A stretch of 43,511 nt of DNA, from contig JAFVXK010000006.1 of assembly GCA_017501175.1 (NCBI GenBank), positions 1 to 43,511 on the forward strand, given 5' to 3'. Source of the stretch: Clostridia bacterium. Lineage in GTDB: Bacteria; Bacillota_A; Clostridia; Oscillospirales; CAG-272. The notes under the pieces are model-generated. The model saw only the letters and a list, made by a program, of their open reading frames with translations. It was not told the origin of the DNA and ran no database searches. This document shows positions 15,190 through 22,751 of this stretch, one piece after another (positions within the stretch are counted from its first letter, which is position 1; every line of letters begins with the position of its first letter). The position numbers and the translations under genes are program-made.

Positions 15190-16578
15190 ATGAGCACAAC
15201 CGCAATCAAGGATTTCACAAAGGGCAGTATCACAAAGCAGCTTATAGTATTTTCGCTTCCGCTTTTCCTATCCAATCTGTTACAAGTAGTTTACAATATG
15301 GTCGATATGATAATAGTGGGCGCGGAGCTTGGCAACCCCGGAATTTCGGCGGTGTCGGTAGGCGGCGACGTCGTAACGCTCTTGACCTTTGTGGCTATTG
15401 GCTTTTCAAACGCAGGACAGGTCCTGATAGCGAGGTATATAGGCGAGAAAAGACGCGACAAGATAGGCAAATTCGTCGGCACGATGTCAGCCTTTCTTCT
15501 TATAAGCTCGGCGGTTATAAGCGCTCTGTCCCTCGTTTTCCGCGACGGAATACTCCTGCTTATGAATACTCCCGACGAGGCGTACAGCGGAGCTCTTGAA
15601 TATTCAACCGTGTGTATGATTGGTCTTGTATTCATTTACGGCTACAACACCGTCAGCGCGGTTTTGCGCGGAATGGGCGACTCAAAGCACCCCTTCGTAT
15701 TCATAGCCATTGCGGCGTCGGTGAACGTCGTGCTCGACCTTATATTCGTTTTCGGCTTACACTGGGGCGCTTTCGGTGCGGGCCTTGCAACCGTAATCAG
15801 TCAGGCGACAAGCTTCGTTATCTCGCTTGTATTCCTTGCTAAAAACCGCGAGCGCTTCTCGCTCAATATCGGGGCGCGCGACCTTATCTCCTTTGACGGT
15901 GAAATGCTGAAAGACCTCGTCAAGCTCGGCACGCCTATGGCAATAAAGATGGCGGCAATACAGGTGTCGCGCCTCTTTGTAAATTCTTGGGTAAACTCTT
16001 ACAGCCTTGCAATATCCGCCTTTTCGGGAATTGCCAACAAGATAAACAGCTTCGCAAACCTTATTTCCGCGGCAATGAACACCGCAGGCTCTACGATAGT
16101 CGGACAGAATATCGCGGCAGGGAAGACCGACAGAGTAAAGCGCACCCTCGGCGTGCTCTCGGTTATAATGCTCTCGCTTGCAACGGCAGCCTCGGTTCTC
16201 GTGTGTATAAGCCCCTATCCGCTCTTCTCGCTCTTCACTGACGAGCCCGACACCCTTGCGATAGTTGACGGATATCTGCCGATAGTCGTGCTCCTCTTCT
16301 TCGGAAGTGCGCTTCGCGCGATAATGAACGCCCTTCTTAACGGAAGCGGAAACTACAAGGTCAACTTTGCGACGGCAATTTTCGACGGCATAATTATGCG
16401 AATAGGGCTTTCACTGCTGTTTGGCTTGGCGCTTGATATGAGGCACTACGGCTTCTGGCTTGGCGACGCGCTCGCAGGCTTTACGCCCTTCGTTATCGGT
16501 ATTTTCTTCTACTTCTTCGGCGATTGGCGAAAGAAGGATAAAAGCCATAAGCTTAGAACGGTTGACAAACGCTCCTAA
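15190..16578 (+). CDS. MATE-family transporter
   Basis: This is a 462-residue membrane protein with the twelve-helix layout of MATE/MOP exporters. Family-typical segments are SLPLFLSNLLQVVYNMVDMI near the start, GFSNAGQVLIARYIGEKR, and GYNTVSAVLRGMGDSKHP before helix 5. MATE proteins export cationic drugs in exchange for Na+ or H+. Because it directly precedes an exopolysaccharide biosynthesis set, and MATE proteins share a superfamily with Wzx flippases, a lipid-linked sugar flipping role is possible. The MATE assignment is firm, the role is not. Confidence 0.92.
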   Translation: MSTTAIKDFTKGSITKQLIVFSLPLFLSNLLQVVYNMVDMIIVGAELGNPGISAVSVGGDVVTLLTFVAIGFSNAGQVLIARYIGEKRRDKIGKFVGTMSAFLLISSAVISALSLVFRDGILLLMNTPDEAYSGALEYSTVCMIGLVFIYGYNTVSAVLRGMGDSKHPFVFIAIAASVNVVLDLIFVFGLHWGAFGAGLATVISQATSFVISLVFLAKNRERFSLNIGARDLISFDGEMLKDLVKLGTPMAIKMAAIQVSRLFVNSWVNSYSLAISAFSGIANKINSFANLISAAMNTAGSTIVGQNIAAGKTDRVKRTLGVLSVIMLSLATAASVLVCISPYPLFSLFTDEPDTLAIVDGYLPIVVLLFFGSALRAIMNALLNGSGNYKVNFATAIFDGIIMRIGLSLLFGLALDMRHYGFWLGDALAGFTPFVIGIFFYFFGDWRKKDKSHKLRTVDKRS

Positions 16579-16590
16579 AGGTGTTATTAT
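16562..16590 (+). promoter_or_regulatory. Promoter of the exopolysaccharide genes
   Basis: TTGACA (16562-16567) lies inside the end of the MATE gene; 17 bases on is TATTAT (16585-16590), and the sugar transferase starts 33 bases later. The group can thus be transcribed separately from the transporter. Confidence 0.78.
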
Positions 16591-16622
16591 ATATTTAAAA
16601 GTATTTTGGGAAGGAAGCTACT

Positions 16623-18113
16623 ATGAAATCCGAAAGACCGGGCATTTTGTACCTGCTTGAGAATTTTATCGATATAGTTTTAAACTTCGCTATTATGATA
16701 GCGTCCTATATGCTCACCGTCGTAGTTATGAACAATGCGGCACTCAACATCTTCGAGTACACCGTCATTTTGCCTATGTTCGTGTCGGTTTTGCTTCTTT
16801 CGTTTATTTATCAGGCGTTCAATATCTACCGCCCCGTACCCCACGTGAGAGTATCGCACTTCATTCACCATATAATCAGAGCCAATTGCGTATTTTTCTC
16901 GCTTGCGGTCATATTCAATTCGGTTTTGCTTGAGGGTGAGGAGAGAAAATTCGTATTCGTATGGATTGCTATTTTCACGGTAATCAGCACGGCGTTTCTG
17001 CTCCTTAAAAAGCGCATAATAGTCAACATTATCCTCGCGTGGAGAAAAAATCAGTTCAAGCTTCAGAAGGTCATAATCGTCGGCGACAACGTCACGACGG
17101 CAAAGGAGTATATAAATCAAATATCCGAAACTCCCGACAACGGAATTGAGGTAATAGGCGCTGTCGGAAGAAAAATGGGCGCCGATGTCGGCTGCGAAAG
17201 GCTCGGAGATTTCGAGGACCTCGAGTCAGTGCTTGACGAGCACCGTCCCGACTTCGTCGTATTTGCGATAGATTCCTATGATAAAAAAAGCCTCATAAAG
17301 CTCGTCAATATGTGTGACGACAGATGCATCAAGGTTTACTTCCTGCCCGTCATTTACGGCTTCCTAAAAACCGCACGTCAGATAGAGCGCGTCGGCTATA
17401 TGCCCATAATTAATATCCACAGCACCCCGCTTGATAACCCTGCAAACGCCTTCGTGAAGAGAGCGATTGATATCGCGGGCTCGACGGCGCTCATTCTGGT
17501 AACGCTCCCCATTATGATATTTGCCGCCGTCGGAGTGTTTATCTCGTCGCCGGGTCCCGTCCTCTTCAAGCAGAGAAGGGTCGGCAAGATGGGCAAAATA
17601 TTCACTATGTATAAGTTCCGCTCAATGCGTCTTAACAAAGAGTCAACGAAGGCGTGGTCGCACAAGGGCGACCCGAGAAAAACCAAGTTCGGCGCGTTTA
17701 TCAGAAGCACGGCAATAGACGAGCTTCCGCAGCTCTTCAACGTTCTTTTCGGCGATATGTCGCTCGTAGGACCAAGACCCGAGATACCTCACTTCGTTGA
17801 GGAGTTCAAGCAGACGATACCGCTTTATATGGTAAAGCACTACGTAAAGCCGGGTATGACGGGACTTGCGCAGGTCAAGGGACTTCGCGGTGACACCTCG
17901 GTGGAGAAGCGCATACGCGAGGACATAGAGTATATAGAGAACTGGACGCTTGGTATGGACCTTGCGATACTCTTCGCAACACCCTTCAAGGCGTTCAACA
18001 AAAATGAGATGTACACCGTTCCGACAGAGGAAAGCACCGACGAGGCGGACGCGAAGGACGGCGCAGCGGATAATAACGACGAGGAAAAGAGCGAGACAGA
18101 GAATAATGAGTAA
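16623..18113 (+). CDS. Exopolysaccharide polyprenyl glycosylphosphotransferase
   Basis: This 496-residue initiating sugar transferase has four N-terminal membrane helices, a middle nucleotide-binding-like domain (KVIIVGDN near residue 145), a further helix and the catalytic bacterial sugar-transferase domain. Catalytic landmarks are KRAIDIAGS, FKQRRVGKMGKIFTMYKFRS, IRSTAIDELPQLFNVLFGDM and SLVGPRPE. It transfers a sugar-1-phosphate from a nucleotide sugar to undecaprenyl phosphate, starting repeat-unit assembly on the inner face of the membrane. The acidic C-terminal tail (EESTDEADAKDG onward) is low-complexity. Its stop overlaps the next gene's start region. Confidence 0.94.
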   Translation: MKSERPGILYLLENFIDIVLNFAIMIASYMLTVVVMNNAALNIFEYTVILPMFVSVLLLSFIYQAFNIYRPVPHVRVSHFIHHIIRANCVFFSLAVIFNSVLLEGEERKFVFVWIAIFTVISTAFLLLKKRIIVNIILAWRKNQFKLQKVIIVGDNVTTAKEYINQISETPDNGIEVIGAVGRKMGADVGCERLGDFEDLESVLDEHRPDFVVFAIDSYDKKSLIKLVNMCDDRCIKVYFLPVIYGFLKTARQIERVGYMPIINIHSTPLDNPANAFVKRAIDIAGSTALILVTLPIMIFAAVGVFISSPGPVLFKQRRVGKMGKIFTMYKFRSMRLNKESTKAWSHKGDPRKTKFGAFIRSTAIDELPQLFNVLFGDMSLVGPRPEIPHFVEEFKQTIPLYMVKHYVKPGMTGLAQVKGLRGDTSVEKRIREDIEYIENWTLGMDLAILFATPFKAFNKNEMYTVPTEESTDEADAKDGAADNNDEEKSETENNE

Positions 18114-19173
18114 GATACTTTACGCAGCCTCGAATATGACGCACATAAACAACTTCCATCTCGGCTATATAGCGGCGCTGCGCGAAAACGGACACACGGT
18201 GTCGGTTATGGCTCGCGGCGAGGGCGCGGATTACGATATCCCCTTTGAGAAAAAGCTCTTTTCGGCAAAGAACACCGCCTGCCGCAGAAGGATTAGAGAA
18301 ATAATAAAAAAAGAGCGCTTTGACGCCGTTATTCTTAATACAACTCTTGCGGCATTTCATATAAGACTTGCCCTGCCGCGCTCTGCGCGTCCGAGGGTTA
18401 TAAACATAGTCCACGGATATCTGTTTTCGAAAAACACGGGTTTTATCAAAAAAACACTTCTTTCGCTTTGCGAGAGGCTAGTCGCAAAAAGAACCGACGC
18501 TATAATAGTAATGAATTCAGAGGACCGCGGAATAGCCGAGAAAATGAGGCTTTGCCGTGGGAAAATATCTTCGGTTGACGGCGTCGGCGTTGCGGTCAGG
18601 GATATAATAACTCCGCCGAGCGAGATAAAAAAGGCGTACGGAGAGGGAAAATACTCGCTTCTTTTCGTCGGTGAGCTCTCGGCAAGGAAAAATCAGGAGC
18701 TCCTTATTCGCGCCTTACCGAAAATCAGAGAGAAAATTCCAAACGCAGTGCTTTGGCTCGTAGGTGACGGTGCTCTTCGAGAGGAGCTTGAAAAGCTCGC
18801 AGAGAAGCTTGGCTGTGCCGATTTTGTGACCTTTTTCGGCAAGCGGGTCGATGCCTGCGATTTTATGCGTGCCTGCGACCTCTACGTCAGCGCCGCAAAA
18901 ATAGAAGGGCTGCCCTTTAACGTAGTCGAGGCGCTTGGCTGCGGCTGCTATACCGTTATCTCGGATATTAAGGGTCACTGTGACGTTGTAAATTCAACAC
19001 GGGTGGGCACATTATACCCCGAGGGAGATGCCTCGGCGTTTACAGAGGCGGTTTGTACGGCTCAAAAAGCGGGGCTTTCGGGCTCTTCTGCATCGCAGGA
19101 AAGATACGCATTTTTCGAGAAAAAGAGGGTTTTCCCTCTCGTTTTGGAAACAATAGAAGCCGAGCTTAAATAA
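18106..19173 (+). CDS. Glycosyltransferase, GT-B fold (family 4-like)
   Basis: The 355-residue protein starts MSKILYAASN and has the two Rossmann domains of GT-B enzymes. The C-terminal half contains LLFVGELSARKNQELLIRAL, LWLVGDGALREEL and the donor-binding EGLPFNVVEALGCG (E-x7-E), typical of family 4 retaining transferases. It should add a sugar to the lipid-linked intermediate made by the preceding enzyme. The ATG at 18106 overlaps the upstream stop, implying translational coupling; the frame extends upstream but that part is a shadow of the transferase gene. Confidence 0.9.
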   Translation: MSKILYAASNMTHINNFHLGYIAALRENGHTVSVMARGEGADYDIPFEKKLFSAKNTACRRRIREIIKKERFDAVILNTTLAAFHIRLALPRSARPRVINIVHGYLFSKNTGFIKKTLLSLCERLVAKRTDAIIVMNSEDRGIAEKMRLCRGKISSVDGVGVAVRDIITPPSEIKKAYGEGKYSLLFVGELSARKNQELLIRALPKIREKIPNAVLWLVGDGALREELEKLAEKLGCADFVTFFGKRVDACDFMRACDLYVSAAKIEGLPFNVVEALGCGCYTVISDIKGHCDVVNSTRVGTLYPEGDASAFTEAVCTAQKAGLSGSSASQERYAFFEKKRVFPLVLETIEAELK

Positions 19174-19195
19174 TTTTTAAGAGAGGGGAGAAGAT

Positions 19196-20617
19196 ATGCA
19201 TAGACAAAACGCCGTAGAAATTCGCGAGCTGTTAAACGGCTTCTTTATGGGTAAGCTCTATCCTCTCGTGTTTGCCGCGGTAGTAACGCTTGGGCATATC
19301 ACAGGACTTGAATTTTACTTCAATTTCGTAAGCCTCGCTCTCGCGGTGACAGCACTGCTTGTGTGTCGCTCGGTAAGACCAATGCTCATAACGATACCTG
19401 TCTTTGTTTGTCAGGTGTCGAGAGGACATTCTCCCGCAAACCCCGACTACTCCGATTATTACTTTACAGAATGGCGGCTTCCCGTGCTATTTATTCTCGG
19501 TGCGATAGCGGTTTTTGCGATAGTTTTCTTTATCCTGCGCAACCGCCTTTATAAAAGGATAAGCATTAGCAAAACTGCGCTTCTTTTGCCGTCGCTTCTT
19601 CTCTCGGCTGCATTTTTGACAAACGGTCTTGGCTCGGAGAGCTGGCGGCCCGAGGCTCTTGCCTTCGGCGCAGGTCAGCTTTTGATATACCTTTTAGTCT
19701 TTTATCTTTTTTACCTAGGTCTTGCGGAGGAAAAAAACGCAGAGGAGCTCATTGACTACTTCACGTATATAACGCTCGTTATCGCCTATATGATACTCGT
19801 GCAGATGGGACATATGTTCCTGTTTGGCGGTGTCATTTCGGAGGAGGGCTCTATAATCAAGGATAATATCCATCTCGGTTGGGCTATCAGCAATCCCCTC
19901 GGCTCGATTCTCGTTGGACTTATCCCAATGCTCTTTTACGGAGCAATGAAGGCTCGTCAGGGCTGGCTTTATCTTCTGACAGCGCTCCTCGTTTACGTGG
20001 GAGCTGTCGTTACCTGCTCGAGAAACGCGCTTCTTTTCGGAACGCTGATGATGCTTGTCTGTATCGTCGTTGCCTGCTTGAAATCGGGAAAAAGACGCCC
20101 GATGTTTATAGCAACGCTCGCGCTTGGCGCAGTAGCGGTAGCAGTGCTTGCGGTGATACTGAGAGAGAAGCTCGCCTTGCTTCTTAATAGCTTCGTAAAG
20201 TACGGCGCGAGCGATAACGGACGCTTTGCCCTTTGGGGATACGCTTGGGATTTGTTCACGGAGAATAAGCTTTTCGGCGCGGGATTTTTCTCGCTCGACG
20301 ACGTCTATGACGGAGTTTACGTATCAATAGCCATAATGCCGTCGATGGCGCATAACACGGTATTCGAGCTTCTCGGCTCTACGGGACTTTTTGGACTTTC
20401 AGCCTATGCCGTGTACGTTTGGGATACGGCGAGCCTTTGCTTTAAAAAGCCCTCGCTCATTAAAACGATGCTCGGACTTTCAACCTTTGCGATAGTGCTT
20501 GGAAGCCTTCTTGACGTTTTCGTCTTCTGCTTTTATCCAATGCTTTATCCTCTCGCGGCACTTGCCATTGTTTGTCACCTTGAGGATATGCGAAAGGTGC
20601 AGTCGAAAGCGTCCTAA
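19196..20617 (+). CDS. O-antigen ligase/Wzy-like polysaccharide polymerase
   Basis: This 473-residue protein has eleven or twelve membrane segments and a large late loop. The loop region contains GASDNGRFALWGYAWDLF, NKLFGAGFF and MPSMAHNTVFELLGSTGLFG, matching the O-antigen ligase/Wzy superfamily (arginine in NGRFxLW and the HNxxxE motif). It would polymerise or ligate lipid-linked repeat units at the outer face. It ends the exopolysaccharide set begun at 16623. A GAGGGGAG ribosome site precedes the ATG. Confidence 0.9.
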   Translation: MHRQNAVEIRELLNGFFMGKLYPLVFAAVVTLGHITGLEFYFNFVSLALAVTALLVCRSVRPMLITIPVFVCQVSRGHSPANPDYSDYYFTEWRLPVLFILGAIAVFAIVFFILRNRLYKRISISKTALLLPSLLLSAAFLTNGLGSESWRPEALAFGAGQLLIYLLVFYLFYLGLAEEKNAEELIDYFTYITLVIAYMILVQMGHMFLFGGVISEEGSIIKDNIHLGWAISNPLGSILVGLIPMLFYGAMKARQGWLYLLTALLVYVGAVVTCSRNALLFGTLMMLVCIVVACLKSGKRRPMFIATLALGAVAVAVLAVILREKLALLLNSFVKYGASDNGRFALWGYAWDLFTENKLFGAGFFSLDDVYDGVYVSIAIMPSMAHNTVFELLGSTGLFGLSAYAVYVWDTASLCFKKPSLIKTMLGLSTFAIVLGSLLDVFVFCFYPMLYPLAALAIVCHLEDMRKVQSKAS

Positions 20618-20660
20618 TACCGAGGAAAACAAAAAAGCCATAAAATCTTTAAAAAAGCTC

Positions 20661-20689
20661 TTGACAATTGAAAACAGTTGTGGTATAAT
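20661..20689 (+). promoter_or_regulatory. tRNA promoter
   Basis: TTGACA (20661-20666), 17 bases, TATAAT (20684-20689) with a TG extension. It is 28 bases upstream of the first tRNA. Confidence 0.9.
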
Positions 20690-20717
20690 AGCAAAGCGAG
20701 ATTTGAAAGTCTTGTTT

Positions 20718-20794
20718 GGCGGATTAGCTCAGCTGGCTAGAGCGCCCGGTTCATACCCGGTAGGTCGTTGGTTCAAATCCGACATCCGCTACCA
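20718..20794 (+). tRNA. tRNA-Met (CAT anticodon)
   Basis: A 77-base cloverleaf with encoded CCA. The acceptor GGCGGAT pairs with ATCCGCT (one G-U at the end), the anticodon CAT is at 20752-20754, and the T-arm reads GGTTCAAATCC. A CAT anticodon could also be the lysidine-modified tRNA-Ile; elongator Met is more likely. Confidence 0.93.
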
Positions 20795-20826
20795 GAATGT
20801 CGAAGCCTACTTCGGCTTCGACATTC
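20795..20826 (+). terminator. Stem-loop between the two tRNAs
   Basis: A 13-bp stem (GAATGTCGAAGCC and complement) with a six-base loop starts immediately after the tRNA CCA end. It is followed only by CTTTATT. It may be a processing signal or partial terminator. Confidence 0.6.
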
Positions 20827-20834
20827 TTTATTAA

Positions 20835-20909
20835 GGCCCGTTGGTCAAGAGGTTAAGACACGGCCCTTTCACGGCTGTAACATGGGTTCGATTCCCGTAC
20901 GGGTCACCA
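20835..20909 (+). tRNA. tRNA-Glu (TTC anticodon)
   Basis: A 75-base cloverleaf with encoded CCA. The acceptor GGCCCGT pairs with ACGGGTC, the anticodon loop CTTTCAC contains TTC, and the T-arm is GGGTTCGATTCCC. Confidence 0.95.
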
Positions 20910-20919
20910 ATAAAAAAAT

Positions 20920-20952
20920 GCAGACACTCCACAAGGGGTGTCTGCGTTTTTT
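20920..20952 (+). terminator. Intrinsic terminator of the tRNA operon
   Basis: GCAGACACTCC pairs with GGGGTGTCTGC across an ACAA loop, then GTTTTTTG. Confidence 0.88.
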
Positions 20953-21296
20953 GTTGTGCTCCGCACAACCTCGAACCCAGCGCACATACAGCTACGGCTT
21001 GATTTTGCAGTTTCTGCATTTTTAGGCGTTTGTTTTCTTTTTTTATGGTAACCGTGCGCTTGGGTTCGCATACCGCCGCAGGCGGTATCCTGCGTCGCGC
21101 GGCGCTATTCGTTATCATAGATATTCAGGGAACGCTTCCTGCAAATTCTCCCCGCGCAGCAGATTCCCGTACTTGTTTGCCGCTCGGGGTGTAGTCCCCG
21201 GTAATTGTTCCGCTTCATTCTTCTTGAAACTCGCATCTCCTCGCACGGCAATATACCGCTTACGCGGTATGCACCAAAATAGACGGTAGATTATGG
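20953..21296. repeat. Non-coding, palindrome-rich spacer downstream of tRNA-Glu
   Basis: No gene is supported in this 340-base stretch. It contains short hairpins (TTGTGC/GCACAA; ATACCGC/GCGGTAT twice, near 21069 and 21251) and a longer inverted repeat: CGAACCCAGCGCAC (about 20973) against GTGCGCTTGGGTTCG (about 21053), differing by one inserted base. It looks like decayed or nested small repeat elements at a tRNA-adjacent integration site. Confidence 0.55.
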
Positions 21297-21324
21297 AAAA
21301 AGCACTCCGCGAGGAGTGCTTTTT
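21297..21324. terminator. Bidirectional terminator, left edge of lipoprotein/regulator cassette
   Basis: A 12-bp stem AAAAAGCACTCC with a GCGA loop and T-rich flank. The same stem sequence recurs at 22327-22358, at the other edge of the cassette. Confidence 0.8.
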
Positions 21325-21357
21325 TGTGATTGTTTTACTTTATTGAAAATGTCTTGG

Positions 21358-21822
21358 TTATTTTTTGTCAGTAAAGGAAATAAGTTCGGATACTTCGATT
21401 TCGACATCAGTAGTGGTATCGTTCAATTTGTAAGCAACTTCTACGCTTAAAGAAGCTCCCTTCTTAATTTCTTTGGTTTGATTCTCTGCCGAGTAATTTG
21501 CAGATTCGTCAACAAAATAGCTTTCGTTCAAGCCAACGCCGTCTTGAAAAACGTCACAGCTCAGCGACCAAGCAAAGCAAGCGGGCTCATCGTCGTTATT
21601 GGTAAATTCGTATTTAACAATAACAATAGGTTCGCCTTCATAGTCGGTTGCAAGGCGGCAGCTTTCAATGATTACTTCATAATCTCCCAAAGTGGAATTG
21701 GAAGAACCGTTCTGCGAGGCGCTTCCGCTGCCTTGGTCTTGAGTGCTACCTGTGTCTATGCAGGAGCAAAGAGTTAATAGAACTAATGCGAATAGGGTTA
21801 TAAATATTATTGCCTTTTTCAT
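21358..21822 (-). CDS. DUF5067-like lipoprotein
   Basis: The 154-residue protein has a lipoprotein signal (MKKAIIFITLFALVLL, lipobox LCSC), a Ser/Gly/Asn-rich linker and an immunoglobulin-like extracellular domain. The segment GEPIVIVKYEFTNNDDEPAC resembles the DUF5067/telokin-like proteins common on Gram-positive anaerobes. Function is unknown. The ATG at 21822 is preceded by AGGAG; the frame extends upstream across the promoter and should not be used. The promoter has an operator in its spacer, shared in sequence with the divergent XRE gene. Confidence 0.8.
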   Translation of the reverse strand: MKKAIIFITLFALVLLTLCSCIDTGSTQDQGSGSASQNGSSNSTLGDYEVIIESCRLATDYEGEPIVIVKYEFTNNDDEPACFAWSLSCDVFQDGVGLNESYFVDESANYSAENQTKEIKKGASLSVEVAYKLNDTTTDVEIEVSELISFTDKK

Positions 21823-21857
21823 AGTGTTTTCTCCTATCATTTTTATTTGGCTATTCA

Positions 21858-21886
21858 ATTATAACGCAAATGCGTTCTAATGTCAA
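21858..21886 (-). promoter_or_regulatory. Promoter of the lipoprotein gene with operator in the spacer
   Basis: On the minus strand TTGACA (21881-21886), 17 bases, TATAAT (21858-21863). The spacer contains ACGCAAATGCGT (21864-21875), a dyad with ACGC/GCGT arms, so a bound regulator would block polymerase. Confidence 0.87.
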
Positions 21887-21907
21887 TAGGTTTGCGTTTT
21901 ATTTTTT

Positions 21908-21927
21908 GCGCAAATGCGTAGTATAAT
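21908..21927 (+). promoter_or_regulatory. Second operator and -10 of the XRE regulator gene
   Basis: GCGCAAATGCGT (21908-21919) repeats eleven of the twelve operator bases, directly before TATAAT (21922-21927) of the regulator promoter. The layout suggests autorepression plus repression of the divergent lipoprotein. Confidence 0.75.
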
Positions 21928-21954
21928 AAAAAAAACGAATATTTGGAGAAAAAT

Positions 21955-22254
21955 ATGGATATAAACAAGAAAATTGAACAACTCCGTTTTCAGCGAGGCT
22001 GGTCGATGTATGAATTGGCACAGGAAGCGGGAATTACGCAATCAACTTTGACGTCAATGATTAAAAGGGGCAATCCGCCAAAAATAGATACATTAGAATG
22101 CATTTGCGAAGCGTTTGGAATAACGCTTGCTCAATTTTTTATGGAAGATGAACAATTAGAGGCTTTGAACAAGAGGGAAAAAGAAATTATCTCTTTGTTT
22201 AGAAAATTCTCGGACGTTAAGCAGCAAGCCTTAATTGATTTGCTGAAAAAGTAA
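21955..22254 (+). CDS. XRE-family helix-turn-helix regulator
   Basis: The 99-residue protein has a Cro/CI-type DNA-binding domain over residues 1-65 (WSMYELAQEAGITQSTLTSM as helices 2-3, then the recognition region IKRGNPPKIDTLECICEAFG) and a short C-terminal helix rich in charged residues. No metal or ligand domain is visible. The ATG at 21955 has GGAGAA before it; the TTG further upstream is part of the ribosome site region. It probably binds the two CGCAAATGCGT sites in its divergent promoter region. Confidence 0.9.
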   Translation: MDINKKIEQLRFQRGWSMYELAQEAGITQSTLTSMIKRGNPPKIDTLECICEAFGITLAQFFMEDEQLEALNKREKEIISLFRKFSDVKQQALIDLLKK

Positions 22255-22326
22255 AGTGTTGATAAAAGCAAGGGCTGACGCGCTCTGATAAAAGCATATA
22301 ATTTATAGGATAGTAAAGCTCTGAAA

Positions 22327-22358
22327 ATAAAAAGCACTCCTCGCGGAGTGCTTTTTAT
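22327..22358. terminator. Bidirectional terminator, right edge of lipoprotein/regulator cassette
   Basis: A 14-bp stem (ATAAAAAGCACTCC and complement) with a TCGC loop. It separates the XRE gene from the convergent small membrane protein gene. Confidence 0.85.
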
Positions 22359-22403
22359 TTTCGGCTTCGTGGTGCTTTTTGTCTTTTCGATATTATCTTT
22401 TGA

Positions 22404-22694
22404 CTATCCCTTATCCTTATCACCCTTCAGGCGCTCCTTGAGCCTTAGGACGCGCTCGTGGACGTCCTTAGCCGAGAAGAAAATGATGAAGAAGAGGGCG
22501 TATATGGCGGTGATGCCGAGCATAATTTCGCTCACTATGGCAAAGTGTGAGAAGAAGTGGTCGCAAAGACCGCAAAACGAGAGAAGAACGACGAAAATGC
22601 CGTGCATTCTGTCGTGGGTATCCTTTCCGGTGATTATAGTGAATACTCCAACAAGTCCTATAACTATTTCGCAAATCAGCATAAGAATTTTCAT
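22404..22694 (-). CDS. Small membrane protein, unknown
   Basis: This is a 96-residue protein with three hydrophobic helices and a basic C-terminal tail (VHERVLRLKERLKGDKDKG). I do not recognise a family. It lies 57 bases downstream of the helicase gene on the same strand, has a GGAGA ribosome site, and may be cotranscribed with it. Confidence 0.7.
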   Translation of the reverse strand: MKILMLICEIVIGLVGVFTIITGKDTHDRMHGIFVVLLSFCGLCDHFFSHFAIVSEIMLGITAIYALFFIIFFSAKDVHERVLRLKERLKGDKDKG

Positions 22695-22751
22695 ATTGAA
22701 TTTCTCCGTTCAGCCGCATGGCTTTTTAAAATTGTCAAACGGCGAGGGATG

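Noticed and set aside
20499..20834. ORF running across the tRNA-Met gene
   Set aside because: It overlaps the polymerase gene end, the tRNA promoter and the tRNA itself; no coding signal.
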